A DNA stretch of 64,000 bases, from positions 124,001 to 188,000 of the forward strand of contig NZ_VJZZ01000002.1 of NCBI RefSeq assembly GCF_009659535.1, in the 5' to 3' direction. Shown here in pieces: positions 8,789 through 17,327 of the stretch. The translations under genes were made by a program, and so were the position numbers. Position 1 is the stretch's first letter, and each line of letters opens with the position of its first letter. Source of the DNA: Aggregicoccus sp. 17bor-14. GTDB lineage: Bacteria; Myxococcota; Myxococcia; Myxococcales; Myxococcaceae. The notes under the pieces were generated by a model that had not been told where the DNA came from, did not search any database, and saw only the letters and a program-made list of their open reading frames with translations.

Positions 8789-9114
8789 CAGGCGCCCTTC
8801 GGCCCCTCGCTGCTGCCCACCTCGGCGAAGAGGCGGTCGGCCTCGGCGGCGAGCTTCGGGTCGCGGAAGGTGATTCCGCCGGCGTCGTGCGTGCTGAGCG
8901 CGAGGCTCACCTTGCGCCAGCGGATGTCGATGTCCGGGTGGTGGTCGTGGGCCTCGGCGACCTGGGCGAGCCGGCGCACGAACTCGATGCCCGCGAGGAA
9001 GGAAGGGGCCTCGTAGGTGCGCCGCAGCATCTCGCCCTCGTGGCGCCACTGGGGGTGGGCAGCGAGGAAGCTCTGCAGCTCCTGGGGGGTGAGCAGGGTG
9101 CGGTCGTAGGCCAT
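8788..9114 (-). CDS. phhB: Pterin-4a-carbinolamine dehydratase
   Basis: A 108-residue cytoplasmic enzyme that dehydrates 4a-hydroxytetrahydrobiopterin, the by-product of aromatic amino acid hydroxylation. The family signature is complete: EAHDHHPDIDIRW holds the catalytic histidines, followed by VSLALSTHDAGGITFRD. The ATG at 9114 fits the usual family length; the frame continues upstream without conserved sequence. No phenylalanine hydroxylase gene is seen in the window. The stop overlaps the start of the outer-membrane protein gene downstream. Confidence 0.93.
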   Translation of the reverse strand: MAYDRTLLTPQELQSFLAAHPQWRHEGEMLRRTYEAPSFLAGIEFVRRLAQVAEAHDHHPDIDIRWRKVSLALSTHDAGGITFRDPKLAAEADRLFAEVGSSEGPKGA

Positions 9115-9269
9115 GGGGGCCCTTGTACCGCTCTTCCCCCGGCAGGGGGCGCCCCTCGGGGTGCAGGGCTCAGCACTGAGCGTACGGAAAGTGCAACCCG
9201 CCCGCACAGTTGCAGCCCCTACGGTCCGCGGATTCGACCTGTGGGGGGCCGCTGGTACGGTGCGGGCCC

Positions 9270-9668
9270 ATGAACGGAATCAACCTGTGGGCCGTGCTGC
9301 TCGCCGCCGTCAGCTCCTTCTTCCTCGGCGGCCTCTGGTACTCGAAGCTGATGTTCCTCGGGCCCTGGTCGCGCGCGGCCGGGCCGCTGCCGCACCAGAC
9401 CGAGCAGAAGCACCCGGCCCGGGTGTTCGGCGTGAGCTTCCTCTTCGCGCTGCTCGCCGCCGTCGCCTTTGCGTTCTGGCTCGGGCCCCAGCCCCCGCTC
9501 GGCGCGGCGCTGCGCCAGGGGCTCATCGCTGGCTTCTGCTTCGTCGCCGCGAGCTTCGGCGTGAACTACCAGTTCGCCAACCGCAGCCCCCTGCTGTGGC
9601 TCATCGACGGCGGCTACCACACCGCCCAGTTCCTGCTCTTCGGGCTGGTGCTGGGGCTCTGGCACTGA
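9270..9668 (+). CDS. DUF1761 family membrane protein
   Basis: A 132-residue protein with four predicted membrane helices. The N-terminal INLWAVLLAAVSSFFLGGLWYSKLMFLGPW is characteristic of DUF1761, a family of unknown function in which the GGLWYS segment is conserved. The ATG at 9270 begins the family sequence exactly. The insertion sequence starts 22 bp downstream of the stop and does not interrupt the gene. Confidence 0.85.
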   Translation: MNGINLWAVLLAAVSSFFLGGLWYSKLMFLGPWSRAAGPLPHQTEQKHPARVFGVSFLFALLAAVAFAFWLGPQPPLGAALRQGLIAGFCFVAASFGVNYQFANRSPLLWLIDGGYHTAQFLLFGLVLGLWH

Positions 9669-9673
9669 GTGCT

Positions 9674-9690
9674 CCCTCTCCCGCTGGGAG
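9674..9690. repeat. Left part of an IS-interrupted dispersed palindrome, including target duplication
   Basis: This 17-bp stretch (CCCTCTCCC followed by GCTGGGAG) is one arm of the dispersed palindromic repeat seen whole at 25420, 29421 and 30335. The other arm follows the insertion sequence at 11198. The last nine bases, CGCTGGGAG (9682-9690), are repeated exactly at 11198-11206 and form the target-site duplication. Confidence 0.85.
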
Positions 9691-9709
9691 CTGAGCATTG
9701 GTGGCATCT
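9691..9709. repeat. IS terminal inverted repeat, end nearest 9.7 kb
   Basis: CTGAGCATTGGTGGCATCT, 19 bp, overlapping the last base of the transposase stop codon. It pairs with 11179-11197 with 18 of 19 matches; the difference is the fifth base. Confidence 0.92.
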
Positions 9710-11175
9710 CAGCCCTTGATTTGCTCCTGGAAGCGGAGGGCTTCGGCGGTAGGGCCGAGTTGCTCGAGGCCGCGGCGCAGCACGACGGAGCCGGGTGGGC
9801 CGCCAGAGGACTTGCCGGTGTAGCCGCCCAGTTCGGCGAGCCAGCGCACCGCCTCGCCCAGGGTGGGCACGGAGCGCTGGGCGTACGCTTTCGCGTTGCG
9901 CGTGAGCAGAAAGAGGGCGCGCAATTCGTAGGGGCTGAATTCGGTGTCAGCTGGCGTGTCGGGGGCCTCGCGTGCGAGGCGTTTGAGTCGCTCGATGCGC
10001 ACGGCCACGCATAGCAGCATGAGGGCCCAGCACTCGAAAGCCCGCAGGTGCAGGGCGCTCGCCTCCACCTGGCACCCGGTGCGCTTCCAGGCGCGGTGCA
10101 CCTCCTCGACGCGCCAGCGCAGGGCGTAGCCGCGCACGACGGCGAGGGCGTCCTTCCAGCGCCGGACGGGCGTGTTGGTGAGCAGAAGCCAGTCGAGCGG
10201 CTCCTCACCCTGCGGGCAGGTGCCCTCCTCCCGCGCGTGCACCGCCCACGCCTGCACCGGCAGCGTGCGGCCTGTGCGCGGGCAGGTGAGGTGCAGCAGC
10301 ACGGAGCAGAAGCGCACCACCATGCGCGCGCGGCGCCCGTGGCGCTTCTCGGAGGGCAGCACGCGCAGGCGGTAGGGGCGGCGCGGGGCTTGGCGCAGCA
10401 GCACGTCCTCGAGGTGGCCCGGCTCGCCCTCGGGTCCCTCGCACAGGCGCGTGCGCTGGGCGCAGCGCACGGTGACGCGCGCGCCCTCGGCACTCCACGC
10501 CATCCACTCCAGCACCTCGCGCGCGTCCGCGCCCGCGTCCAGCTGCAGCCAGGGCGTGCCGGCAAAGCCCGAGGCCTGCCAGCTCTCCACCACGCTTTGC
10601 GCCACCTGCAGCCAGTACCGCGTTTCCTTGTCCTCGAGGGCCAGGCCGTCCGTGCGCGTGCCGCGCGGGCGGGGCGGTGCGCGGCGGCACCACAGCACGT
10701 GGCCCACCAGCCCCAGGGGCACCCCGCGCCCACTCAGCAGCGGCGCATTGAGTGTCTCGGCCCCCAGCACCCGCGCCCGCCCGTTGTCCACCCAGCCAAA
10801 GCCCTTCTTCCAACTCGCCTCAGGCAACGTCAGGGTGCTCTGGTCCAGGGGCACGTACACCAGCGGCGCCGCGCCTGCGCGCTTCCACGCTGCCCTCGCC
10901 GCCGCCTCCCGCAGCGCGCCCGGCGAAACGTCCGGCGACTCCACGAAGTCGTAGCCCGCCTGGCGCGCGGCCGCATCGCGCAGCGCTACCGTCAGCTTGC
11001 CGTGGGGCCGCGTCGCGGCCGCCGCCCCCAGCTGCACCCCGCGCTCCGTGCGCCGCTTGTCCCCAAGCACCGCGCTGCCAAACTCCTGCCTCGCCCACGC
11101 CAGACTGCCTGCCGCCTGCGTCCTCTGAGTCGCCCGTCGCATCCCTGCACGACAGGCGAGCGGCACCCGGTTCAT
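9709..11175 (-). CDS. Tn5-like DDE transposase
   Basis: A 488-residue transposase. Residues about 25-82 match the Tn5 DNA-binding domain (WARQEFGSAVLGDKRR then AGYDFVESPDVS). The catalytic acids are Asp111 in PLDQST, Asp213 in QLDAGAD and Glu357. The YREK signature is exact in spacing: Y350, R353, E357, K364, as in Tn5 (Y319, R322, E326, K333). No frameshift or stop interrupts it. The ATG at 11175 is preferred over a TTG at 11190 that would sit inside the terminal repeat. The stop TGA touches the opposite inverted repeat, so the gene fills the element. Confidence 0.93.
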   Translation of the reverse strand: MNRVPLACRAGMRRATQRTQAAGSLAWARQEFGSAVLGDKRRTERGVQLGAAAATRPHGKLTVALRDAAARQAGYDFVESPDVSPGALREAAARAAWKRAGAAPLVYVPLDQSTLTLPEASWKKGFGWVDNGRARVLGAETLNAPLLSGRGVPLGLVGHVLWCRRAPPRPRGTRTDGLALEDKETRYWLQVAQSVVESWQASGFAGTPWLQLDAGADAREVLEWMAWSAEGARVTVRCAQRTRLCEGPEGEPGHLEDVLLRQAPRRPYRLRVLPSEKRHGRRARMVVRFCSVLLHLTCPRTGRTLPVQAWAVHAREEGTCPQGEEPLDWLLLTNTPVRRWKDALAVVRGYALRWRVEEVHRAWKRTGCQVEASALHLRAFECWALMLLCVAVRIERLKRLAREAPDTPADTEFSPYELRALFLLTRNAKAYAQRSVPTLGEAVRWLAELGGYTGKSSGGPPGSVVLRRGLEQLGPTAEALRFQEQIKG

Positions 11176-11178
11176 CCC

Positions 11179-11197
11179 AGATGCCACCAATGGTCAG
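11179..11197. repeat. IS terminal inverted repeat, end nearest 11.2 kb
   Basis: Read on the minus strand this is CTGACCATTGGTGGCATCT, 19 bp, matching the opposite end at 18 of 19 positions. Confidence 0.92.
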
Positions 11198-11222
11198 CGC
11201 TGGGAGAGGGCCGGGGTGAGGG
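11198..11222. repeat. Right part of the IS-interrupted dispersed palindrome
   Basis: Begins with the 9-bp target duplication CGCTGGGAG and continues AGAGGGCCGGGGTGAGGG. Joined to 9674-9681 it recreates a full copy of the palindromic repeat family found at 25420, 29421 and 30335. Confidence 0.85.
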
Positions 11223-11293
11223 AAGTGCGGCGCCAGGCCTGCCGAGCGGGCGCGGAGGTTGGAAACGGCCTCCGTGCGAATTACCCATACGGT

Positions 11294-11491
11294 ATGGCCA
11301 CGAAGTCTCGTCGCCCCACCACGCCGAAACGTCCGAGCGCGGTTCCTGAGCGGAGCCGCTCGCGACCAGGCGCGCGCAAGCCGACCGTTCGCGGCAGCAT
11401 GAAGCTGCTGCGGCCGCTCGACGAGGCGGAGCTTCAGCGTGACGTAGACGAGTCGCTGGAGAGATCGGCTGCGGAACTTCTTCGCGGTTAG
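11294..11491 (+). CDS. Small basic protein, 65 aa
   Basis: A 65-residue protein with a Lys/Arg/Pro-rich N-terminal half (MATKSRRPTTPKRP) and an acidic amphipathic helix at the C-terminus (PLDEAELQRDVDESLERSAAELL). The two-part charge pattern resembles small nucleic-acid-binding or antitoxin-like proteins, but no family is recognised. It lies 70 bp beyond the insertion sequence, in a stretch with more A+T than its neighbours. Confidence 0.45.
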   Translation: MATKSRRPTTPKRPSAVPERSRSRPGARKPTVRGSMKLLRPLDEAELQRDVDESLERSAAELLRG

Positions 11492-11723
11492 GACCTGAGC
11501 CTTCGCCTCGCGCCCGACGTAGCAGCCACGACATTGGCCTCTGCAACGATGGAACGCGCATCGGCGGCCTTACCTACGCCTACGAAATGCCAGAACCCCA
11601 CTGTCAGCGTTTGTGTGAGGGACACGGATCGGGGCACTCGATTGGGCGGTAGGACGTGGACGCGAGTGGCTCACCTGCGACCTGGCTGGCTCGCCCTACC
11701 AGGCCGGCTGCTAGACTCAGCCG

Positions 11724-12314
11724 GTGCACGCTGCCCAAGGTCCAGCCGCAATCGCTCCACGGCCTCTCGCCTACTGGCTTGGTGTCTCCATCTTGGGTGG
11801 AGGCGCAGCGATCATGCTCGAGGGGCTCCTCTCGGACATGCTCCGTCGGTACGTGCCCGACTACTTCCTCGTCTATCAGCCGATGCATGGCGGGGAAGCC
11901 GTAGGGACTGCGGCGGGCGTCACGGTCGTCCTCGCCCTCTGCATTCTCGCGCTGGCTCGCGCGCTTCGAACGGGCGAGACCTCGCCGCTGTGGACATCCG
12001 TCGTGTTCGTCGAGGTCCTGCGCTACGGAGCCGGGCTCCCCGTGCTCGCGCGGCTGCTCACCGATGACAGGTTTCGCGAGGCGCTTCCGTACTCCGTCTC
12101 CACCTTTCTGCAGTCCGCGTTTTTCTGGTGGCCCGTGCTCCTGCTGGCCAGCCTCGTCGCGTCGTTGATCGTTGTGCGGCGGCTCCCTCGGCCTGCTGCC
12201 CTGTGCGCCGCCTGCGTGGTAGTTGGAGTCACTGCCGCAGTGCTCGTGCTGCACATCGGATTCGAGCGCAGCACCATGCCCCTGTACTACCTGCGTCTGT
12301 TGCGAGGCCTCTAG
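11724..12314 (+). CDS. Hypothetical integral membrane protein
   Basis: A 196-residue protein opening at a GTG, with four strongly hydrophobic segments (about residues 16-34, 62-82, 128-150 and 162-184) and a short basic C-terminus. No family motif is seen. A membrane protein is likely, but the start is uncertain because no clear ribosome site precedes it. It lies between the insertion sequence and a decayed regulator gene, in a region that looks like accumulated insertions. Confidence 0.6.
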   Translation: MHAAQGPAAIAPRPLAYWLGVSILGGGAAIMLEGLLSDMLRRYVPDYFLVYQPMHGGEAVGTAAGVTVVLALCILALARALRTGETSPLWTSVVFVEVLRYGAGLPVLARLLTDDRFREALPYSVSTFLQSAFFWWPVLLLASLVASLIVVRRLPRPAALCAACVVVGVTAAVLVLHIGFERSTMPLYYLRLLRGL

Positions 12315-12349
12315 CAGTGCAAAGGCACTTCGGACTGCCCGGCAAGCCA

Positions 12350-12590
12350 GGTGTGCATGGCGAGCGCGAAGTTCGCGCACGTCGAGACCCGACCGGCCTC
12401 GCGCGACGGAGAGCTCCGTGCGGCCATTGAGCCGCACGCGCGTCCGCGCAGCCGTCGAGCAGCTCGCTCACCCAGTCAAGGTTCACCCGCATGGCGCGGT
12501 GGATGCGCAGCCAGTGGGCAGGGTCCAGCTTTCGCTCCAGCTCCGCGAGCGGGAGGTCGACCGCCAGGCGGCGAAGGAGACGGCTGCGCA
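12350..12590 (-). pseudogene. Decayed LytTR response-regulator fragment
   Basis: Read on the minus strand, about 12588-12436 encodes LPLAELERKLDPAHWLRIHRA, MRVNLDWVSELLDGCADAR, closely matching the LytTR DNA-binding domain of the intact regulator at 21311-22069 (PSLAELERRLDPARWVRIHRA, TLVNLDWVSELLGGYADAR). The frame then shifts and the match continues in another frame as VRLNGRTELSVARGRS against VRLRDGTELSVARDRF. The break fits loss of two bases in a CGCGCG run near 12437. The receiver domain is absent. This is a truncated, frameshifted paralogue. Confidence 0.8.
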
Positions 12591-12613
12591 CGTCCGCCGC
12601 CGCGGGCGGCGCC

Positions 12614-15600
12614 TCAGGACACGGCGTCGTGCGAGCGGTCGGTGCGACGAGGACGGGCCGCGCGCAGGAGCGTCGCGAGCGCCAGGAGCAGGCCGGGCAG
12701 AGCGAGCCCGCCCGGCACGGCCGTGCAGCCGCCCGTAGGCGGCGTGCCGGCGGCGGTCCCTTCGGTGATGACCACCTTGAACTCACACTGAGCTGTGCGC
12801 CCCTGTGCATCCGTCGCGCTCGCCCGCACGCGCGTCGTGCCTACCGGGAAGGTGCCCGAGGGCGGAGCGTAGGTAATGGGCGCCGCTGCACCGGTCGCGG
12901 CGGCTCCGGAGAGGTCTACCCAAGCCCCCTCGGGCGAGCTCGCCTCGCGCTCCACCGCGTCCACGCAGGTGAGCTCGAGCGCTGGCGCGGCGGGCAGGGA
13001 GGTGTCGCGCACGGTGACGGCGAACTCGCAGGTGCTCGCGTTGCCGCTCGCATCCAGGGCGCGCGCCTGCACCCGCGTGGTGCCGAGCGGCAGCGCCTGC
13101 TCCAGATCGGGGCTGTAGCGGATGAGCGGCAGCGGGTCGTGGTCATCCACGGCGGTGGCGGGCGCGTTGGGCACGCGCAGGCCGGTGATTCCCTTCCCCT
13201 CCAGCACCAGCTCCACCGGGCAGCGCAGCGCGGGAGGCTGCGTGTCGGGGACGGCAGCGCGCAGCGGCAACGCCCAGAGTTCCTGTCCGCTGCGGCGGTC
13301 GTCGGCGGCGAAGAAGAGGAAGCGTCCGGCGCGGCCCATCGCGCGCGGGTCCGAGGAGGCGAAGCCCGGTGCCACGTCCCCGACGAGCCGGGTGCCCGCG
13401 GGCGTGCCGTCCGTCAGCCACAGCTCACGTCCGTGCTGCGCGTCCGCTGCGGCAAAGGCGAGGAGACCTTCCTCGGGGAGCAGCAGCGAGTACGGTCGCC
13501 AGTCGACGCCCGGCGGCGAGCCCGGCGCGAGGTCCACGAGGCGCCGCGTGCCCGCGGCCGTCCCGTCGCTCGTCCACAGCTCCCGACCGGCGGCGTCCTC
13601 CGCGCTGAGCAGCATCCGCTCTCCGAGCGCGCCCAGCAGCTGGGGGTCGAGGCGGGGTGTGCCGACCCGGTGCGTTCCCTCCTGCGTACCGTCGCTTGCG
13701 CACAGCTCGCCGTTGCAGTTGTAGAGGAGCCGGTCTCCCAGCGCGCGCAGCGAGTACAGACCGCTGATATTGTCGCCCTGCATCCCGGGGGGCGTCAGCA
13801 GACGGGTACCGGCCGACGTTCCGTCGGTGGCGAAGAGCTCGCGGCCGCCCAGGGAGGCGAGGTGCCCGGCGACGAAGAAGACGGTCTGCCCCACGCGTGT
13901 GAGCTCGCGGGTGGAGTCCAGGCAGGACGCTGCGCAGGGGCGTACGAGCGGCTCGGGCGGGGCGAGCGGCTCCTCGCTCGCCCAGAGCTCGAGGGTGTTC
14001 GTCTCGGAGTTGCGCTGGTAGAGCAGCCGCGAGCCCAGCGTGACGAGCTCGCCGCCTCCGTCCGAGACGAGGGTGAGCTTCCCGGTCGCCGGGTCGAACA
14101 CCTTCATGCCGTCGGAGTCCCCCAGGTACAGCCGCCCCTCGTGCACGTGCGTCACCGTGGGCGGGGTCTCCGGCGGAAGGTCTACGCGGCTGTACTGATG
14201 GAGCACGGCAACGCGCTCCGTTCCGAAGGAGGTGCCATCCGTGCGCCACAGCGCATCGGGTCCCGAGGCGGCGCTCGCGACGAAGTAGAGCCAGTTGCCG
14301 AGCACCTGGAAGCCGTGCGGACGCGAGCTCTCGGGGCCGCGCACGAGGTCGACCACGCGCACCGTGCCGTCCGCGCGGCCGTTGCTGCGCCACAGCTCGC
14401 GGCCTCCCTCGGCATCCTTCGCTGTGAAGAAGAGCGTGCCGCGAAACTCCGTGAAGTCCGTGGGGCTCGAGTCGTTGAGGTCGGGCGCGAGGTCGCGCAC
14501 GGGCCGGGTGCCGGCCACCGTGCCGTCCGTGCGCCACAGCTCACGCCCACTGTCCGGGGTGAGGGCCGCGAAGAGCACCTGCGTGTCGTGGACGTGGAGC
14601 TCGCCCACGGGCGAGGCATCCGGCCACGTCGCGGAGGGCAGCAGCCGCTCCGTGCCAGCGGCCGTGCCATCCGTGCGCCACAGCTCCTGTTGCAGCGCTG
14701 CATCGTACGCGACGAAGTAGAGGTGTGGCCCCAGCGCCACCATCCGCGGCGAGTCCGGGTACTGCAGCGCGGGCGCCTGGACCCGTACGCGCCGGGTGCC
14801 GGCCGCTGTGCCGTCCGTGCAGTACAGCGCCCGCCGCCACTCGCCATCGACCTGGTCGTCCGCGGTGAAGCAGAGCATGGAGCCCAGCACGGTGAAGGAC
14901 TTTGGCGCGAAGCCCGAGAACCCGGGGACGAGGTCCACCAGGCGCCGGGTGCCCGACCCCGTCCCATCGCTCACCCACAGCTCGCTCCGGCCCTCTGCGC
15001 TGGAGGACGCGTAGTAGAGCCGGTCCCCGAGCACCTGCAGCGGGTAGCCACCGGTGGGCGCCACCCGCACGGTGCCCTCGGCCGTGCCGTCGGTGCGCCA
15101 GAGCTCCCCGCCCTCCGTGCCCCACGCGACGAAGTACACCCGGCCGCCCAGTGCGGTGAACAGCCTCGGGTCGCTGCCGTCCAGCACGGTGCCGGGCCGT
15201 AGGTCCTTCACCAGCCAGGTGCCGGCGGCCGTCCCGTCGCTGCGCCACAGCTCGCGGCCATGCAGCCCGTCATCCGCCGAGAAGTAGAGCACGCCGCCGA
15301 TGGCAGTCAGCCCCTCGGGCCGCGAGCCGCGCGAGTCCGGCTGGATGTCGAAGACGCGGCGGGTGCCCTCGGGCGTCCCATCGCTGCGCCACAGCTCGAT
15401 GTCGTCCTCGTAGCCGTAGGGCCCGCTCGGGGCCGCGGCGAAGTAGAGCACCCCGCCCATCTCCGTGAGCCCGGTGGTGCGCGGGTTGAGGGCGGCCGGG
15501 CTCAGGCTCCGGGTGAGCATCACCGTTCCCTCTGCCGTGCCGTCCGTGCGCCAGAGCTGCGAGGCGAAGGTGCCGTCGTGGGCGACGAAGTACAGCGTGC

Positions 15601-15964
15601 CGCGCACGTCCGTGAGCTGCTCGGGCTCTGAGCCACGCGGCCCCGGAAAGAGGTCGCGCACCATCCAGGTGCCGGCGTCGGTGTCGTCCGTGCGCCACAG
15701 CTCGCGGCCCGCCGAGCCGTCGTCCGCCGTGAAGTAGGTGACGCCGCCTGAGCGCGTGAGCGAGGCGGGTTCGGAGCCGGGCGCCATCCCCAGGGTGCGG
15801 TGCACGAACTTCTCCGTGTGGATGTCCAGGACCTGAAAGGGGGCGGCGGAGACGGTGAGCGCGGCCGCATGACGGACGACGGGCTCCTGCGGCGTGCATC
15901 CCGCGAGCGCCCAGAGCAGGCCGCTGCAGGTCCAGGCCGCGGCCATGGAGAAAGACCGGTGCAT
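12614..15964 (-). CDS. Giant ELWxxDGTxxGT-repeat lipoprotein with HYR domain and MYXO-CTERM-like tail
   Basis: A 1116-residue surface protein. The signal peptide ends in the lipobox LWALAGC. From about residue 70 to 870 it is built from repeats carrying ELWRTDGTAEGT-type motifs alternating with GGVLYFSADDG-type strands, the ELWxxDGT repeat known mostly from myxobacteria and thought to form a propeller-like fold. Two HYR/Ig-like modules follow (for example LPLGTTRVQARALDASGN). The end has GGC, a hydrophobic helix and RPRR, a MYXO-CTERM-like sorting tail. A role at the cell surface is inferred. The decayed regulator lies just downstream. Confidence 0.9.
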   Translation of the reverse strand: MHRSFSMAAAWTCSGLLWALAGCTPQEPVVRHAAALTVSAAPFQVLDIHTEKFVHRTLGMAPGSEPASLTRSGGVTYFTADDGSAGRELWRTDDTDAGTWMVRDLFPGPRGSEPEQLTDVRGTLYFVAHDGTFASQLWRTDGTAEGTVMLTRSLSPAALNPRTTGLTEMGGVLYFAAAPSGPYGYEDDIELWRSDGTPEGTRRVFDIQPDSRGSRPEGLTAIGGVLYFSADDGLHGRELWRSDGTAAGTWLVKDLRPGTVLDGSDPRLFTALGGRVYFVAWGTEGGELWRTDGTAEGTVRVAPTGGYPLQVLGDRLYYASSSAEGRSELWVSDGTGSGTRRLVDLVPGFSGFAPKSFTVLGSMLCFTADDQVDGEWRRALYCTDGTAAGTRRVRVQAPALQYPDSPRMVALGPHLYFVAYDAALQQELWRTDGTAAGTERLLPSATWPDASPVGELHVHDTQVLFAALTPDSGRELWRTDGTVAGTRPVRDLAPDLNDSSPTDFTEFRGTLFFTAKDAEGGRELWRSNGRADGTVRVVDLVRGPESSRPHGFQVLGNWLYFVASAASGPDALWRTDGTSFGTERVAVLHQYSRVDLPPETPPTVTHVHEGRLYLGDSDGMKVFDPATGKLTLVSDGGGELVTLGSRLLYQRNSETNTLELWASEEPLAPPEPLVRPCAASCLDSTRELTRVGQTVFFVAGHLASLGGRELFATDGTSAGTRLLTPPGMQGDNISGLYSLRALGDRLLYNCNGELCASDGTQEGTHRVGTPRLDPQLLGALGERMLLSAEDAAGRELWTSDGTAAGTRRLVDLAPGSPPGVDWRPYSLLLPEEGLLAFAAADAQHGRELWLTDGTPAGTRLVGDVAPGFASSDPRAMGRAGRFLFFAADDRRSGQELWALPLRAAVPDTQPPALRCPVELVLEGKGITGLRVPNAPATAVDDHDPLPLIRYSPDLEQALPLGTTRVQARALDASGNASTCEFAVTVRDTSLPAAPALELTCVDAVEREASSPEGAWVDLSGAAATGAAAPITYAPPSGTFPVGTTRVRASATDAQGRTAQCEFKVVITEGTAAGTPPTGGCTAVPGGLALPGLLLALATLLRAARPRRTDRSHDAVS

Positions 15965-16310
15965 GCGAGACCTCGCTGCGTGCAGCTGAGACGAGTGCGT
16001 GAAGGGTGCAGGCCCCTTGCCTGCGCTCGGAGGTAGGGTCCGGGGGTGCGGCTGCCCAGCCTCCGCGCACTCCCGTCGCCTCGGGACTGCTCAACGGTGG
16101 ACGCGCGCTTCGAAGAGAGGGCCCGCCCCGAAGACACTCCGAGCGGCCTCGACGCCTGCGACTTCGCAGCCGTGCAGTCCCCCGGCTTGTGGGCGCGCGC
16201 CGCGGGAAATGCGCTCGCTCAGCTGCCTGCGAGGAAGGGGCCGGCCGCGGAATCGCCATCCCCCACGGGGTGCACGCAGGAGGAGCTACCTGCGGGGCCC
16301 GCGCAGTGGG
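15965..16310. other. Intergenic, 346 bp, no supported gene
   Basis: This stretch lies upstream of the ELWxxDGT gene and downstream of the metallophosphoesterase gene, both on the minus strand. Open frames on the plus strand encode nothing recognisable. It presumably carries the promoter of the ELWxxDGT gene, but no sigma-70 or ECF-type motif could be picked out with confidence. Confidence 0.5.
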
Positions 16311-17207
16311 TCAGCCGGCGCGCGCCATCGCGACGATCCGAGCGGGAGCCGCGGGAACGGTCTCGCCCCACGTCTCGTCCCACCAGGCGCGCAGCGTCTC
16401 ACCCACGGCGGTGCGCAGCTCGCGGGCGCTGGAGGGCGAGGCAACAGGCGCGTCTGTGAAGGTGAGCCAGCGCGGCTCGGGGCTCGCGAGCCCCGCGCGC
16501 AGGCCGTAGGAGACGAGCGGCACGCGGCCGAGCTCCAGGCTCGCGCCCGCGTTGCTCACGTGCAGCGCGCGGCGCGAGAGGTCCAGCGTCTGGCTCTGCG
16601 GCCGGTGGCGGTGGCCGTGCAGCACGCGGTCCACCTTCCCCAGCAGGCGGCTCACCAGCGCGCCGCCCAGCTCCAGCTCCCCCGCGTTGCTCCAGCCCAG
16701 GCGCGCGGCGATGCGCTCCTGCAGGCTCTCCTCGGGCAGGGGCAGCGGGTGGTGGTGCATGAGGACGAACACCGCGTCGCCGGGGCTCGCCGCGTCCACC
16801 GCGCGCTCCACCTCGTCCAGCTGCTCGCGGGTGAGCAGGCCCTGGCTCTCCCAGTAGCTGTGGTTGTGCGGGCCCGTGGTGTCCACGCGCACCAGGTGCA
16901 GGCCCTTGCGCTGCACCACGTCCACCCGGCGCCCGCCCATGAAGCGGCCGCCCACGCCCGGGCCCACGAGATCGTGGTTTCCCGGGACCACCGTCACGCG
17001 GCCCTCGGCGAGCAGCGGCGCGAAGAGCTGCTCGAAGAGCGCGAGCTCCTCGGGGCGGCCGCGGTGCGTCACGTCCCCCGTCACCACCACGTGCTCCACG
17101 CGCTCGGCGCGCAGGCTCGAGACCAGCTGCCGCGCTGCTTCCACGCCCGCCGCGCTGGACCCCAGGTGCAGGTCCGACACGTGCGCCACCACTCCCCCCG
17201 TCAACAT
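16311..17207 (-). CDS. Calcineurin-like metallophosphoesterase
   Basis: A 298-residue cytoplasmic protein with all metal-binding blocks of the calcineurin-like phosphoesterase fold in order: DLHLG near the N-terminus, GDVTHRGRPEE, GNHD, MHHHP and GHRHRP. Such enzymes use a two-metal centre to hydrolyse phosphomonoesters or phosphodiesters; this one resembles the CpdA/Icc branch by layout, but the substrate is not known. The ATG at 17207 is preceded by GGGGGGAA. The C-terminal 50 residues are outside the core fold. Confidence 0.88.
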   Translation of the reverse strand: MLTGGVVAHVSDLHLGSSAAGVEAARQLVSSLRAERVEHVVVTGDVTHRGRPEELALFEQLFAPLLAEGRVTVVPGNHDLVGPGVGGRFMGGRRVDVVQRKGLHLVRVDTTGPHNHSYWESQGLLTREQLDEVERAVDAASPGDAVFVLMHHHPLPLPEESLQERIAARLGWSNAGELELGGALVSRLLGKVDRVLHGHRHRPQSQTLDLSRRALHVSNAGASLELGRVPLVSYGLRAGLASPEPRWLTFTDAPVASPSSARELRTAVGETLRAWWDETWGETVPAAPARIVAMARAG

Positions 17208-17327
17208 CTGGATGTTCCCCCCGAAGATGATCTGACTGACTGCGACTGCCGGCGCCTGAGAGGGCGCGACAGAGTGCTCATTGGTTCTTTGCTGCGGAAG
17301 TGCCGGGTCCGGCCGGACCCTCGGATC

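Larger units (their letters stand above)
9691..11197 (-). mobile_element. IS50/Tn5-type insertion sequence (IS4 superfamily), 1507 bp
   Basis: A complete insertion sequence with one transposase gene. Its ends are 19-bp inverted repeats, CTGAGCATTGGTGGCATCT at 9691-9709 and the complement of CTGACCATTGGTGGCATCT at 11179-11197, with a single mismatch. Both begin with CTGA, as the 19-bp IS50 outside end does. It is flanked by a perfect 9-bp direct repeat CGCTGGGAG, the duplication size known for Tn5. Removing the element and one repeat copy restores a dispersed palindrome. Intact ends and gene suggest a recent insertion. Confidence 0.93.

Noticed and set aside
11176-11190. TTG start for the transposase inside the terminal repeat
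   Set aside because: The ATG at 11175 lies just inside the repeat and gives the full DNA-binding domain; a start within the end would be unusual.
16046-16459. 137-codon plus-strand frame in the gap before the metallophosphoesterase
   Set aside because: It opens at GTG without a ribosome site, runs into the end of a real gene and has no recognisable motif.
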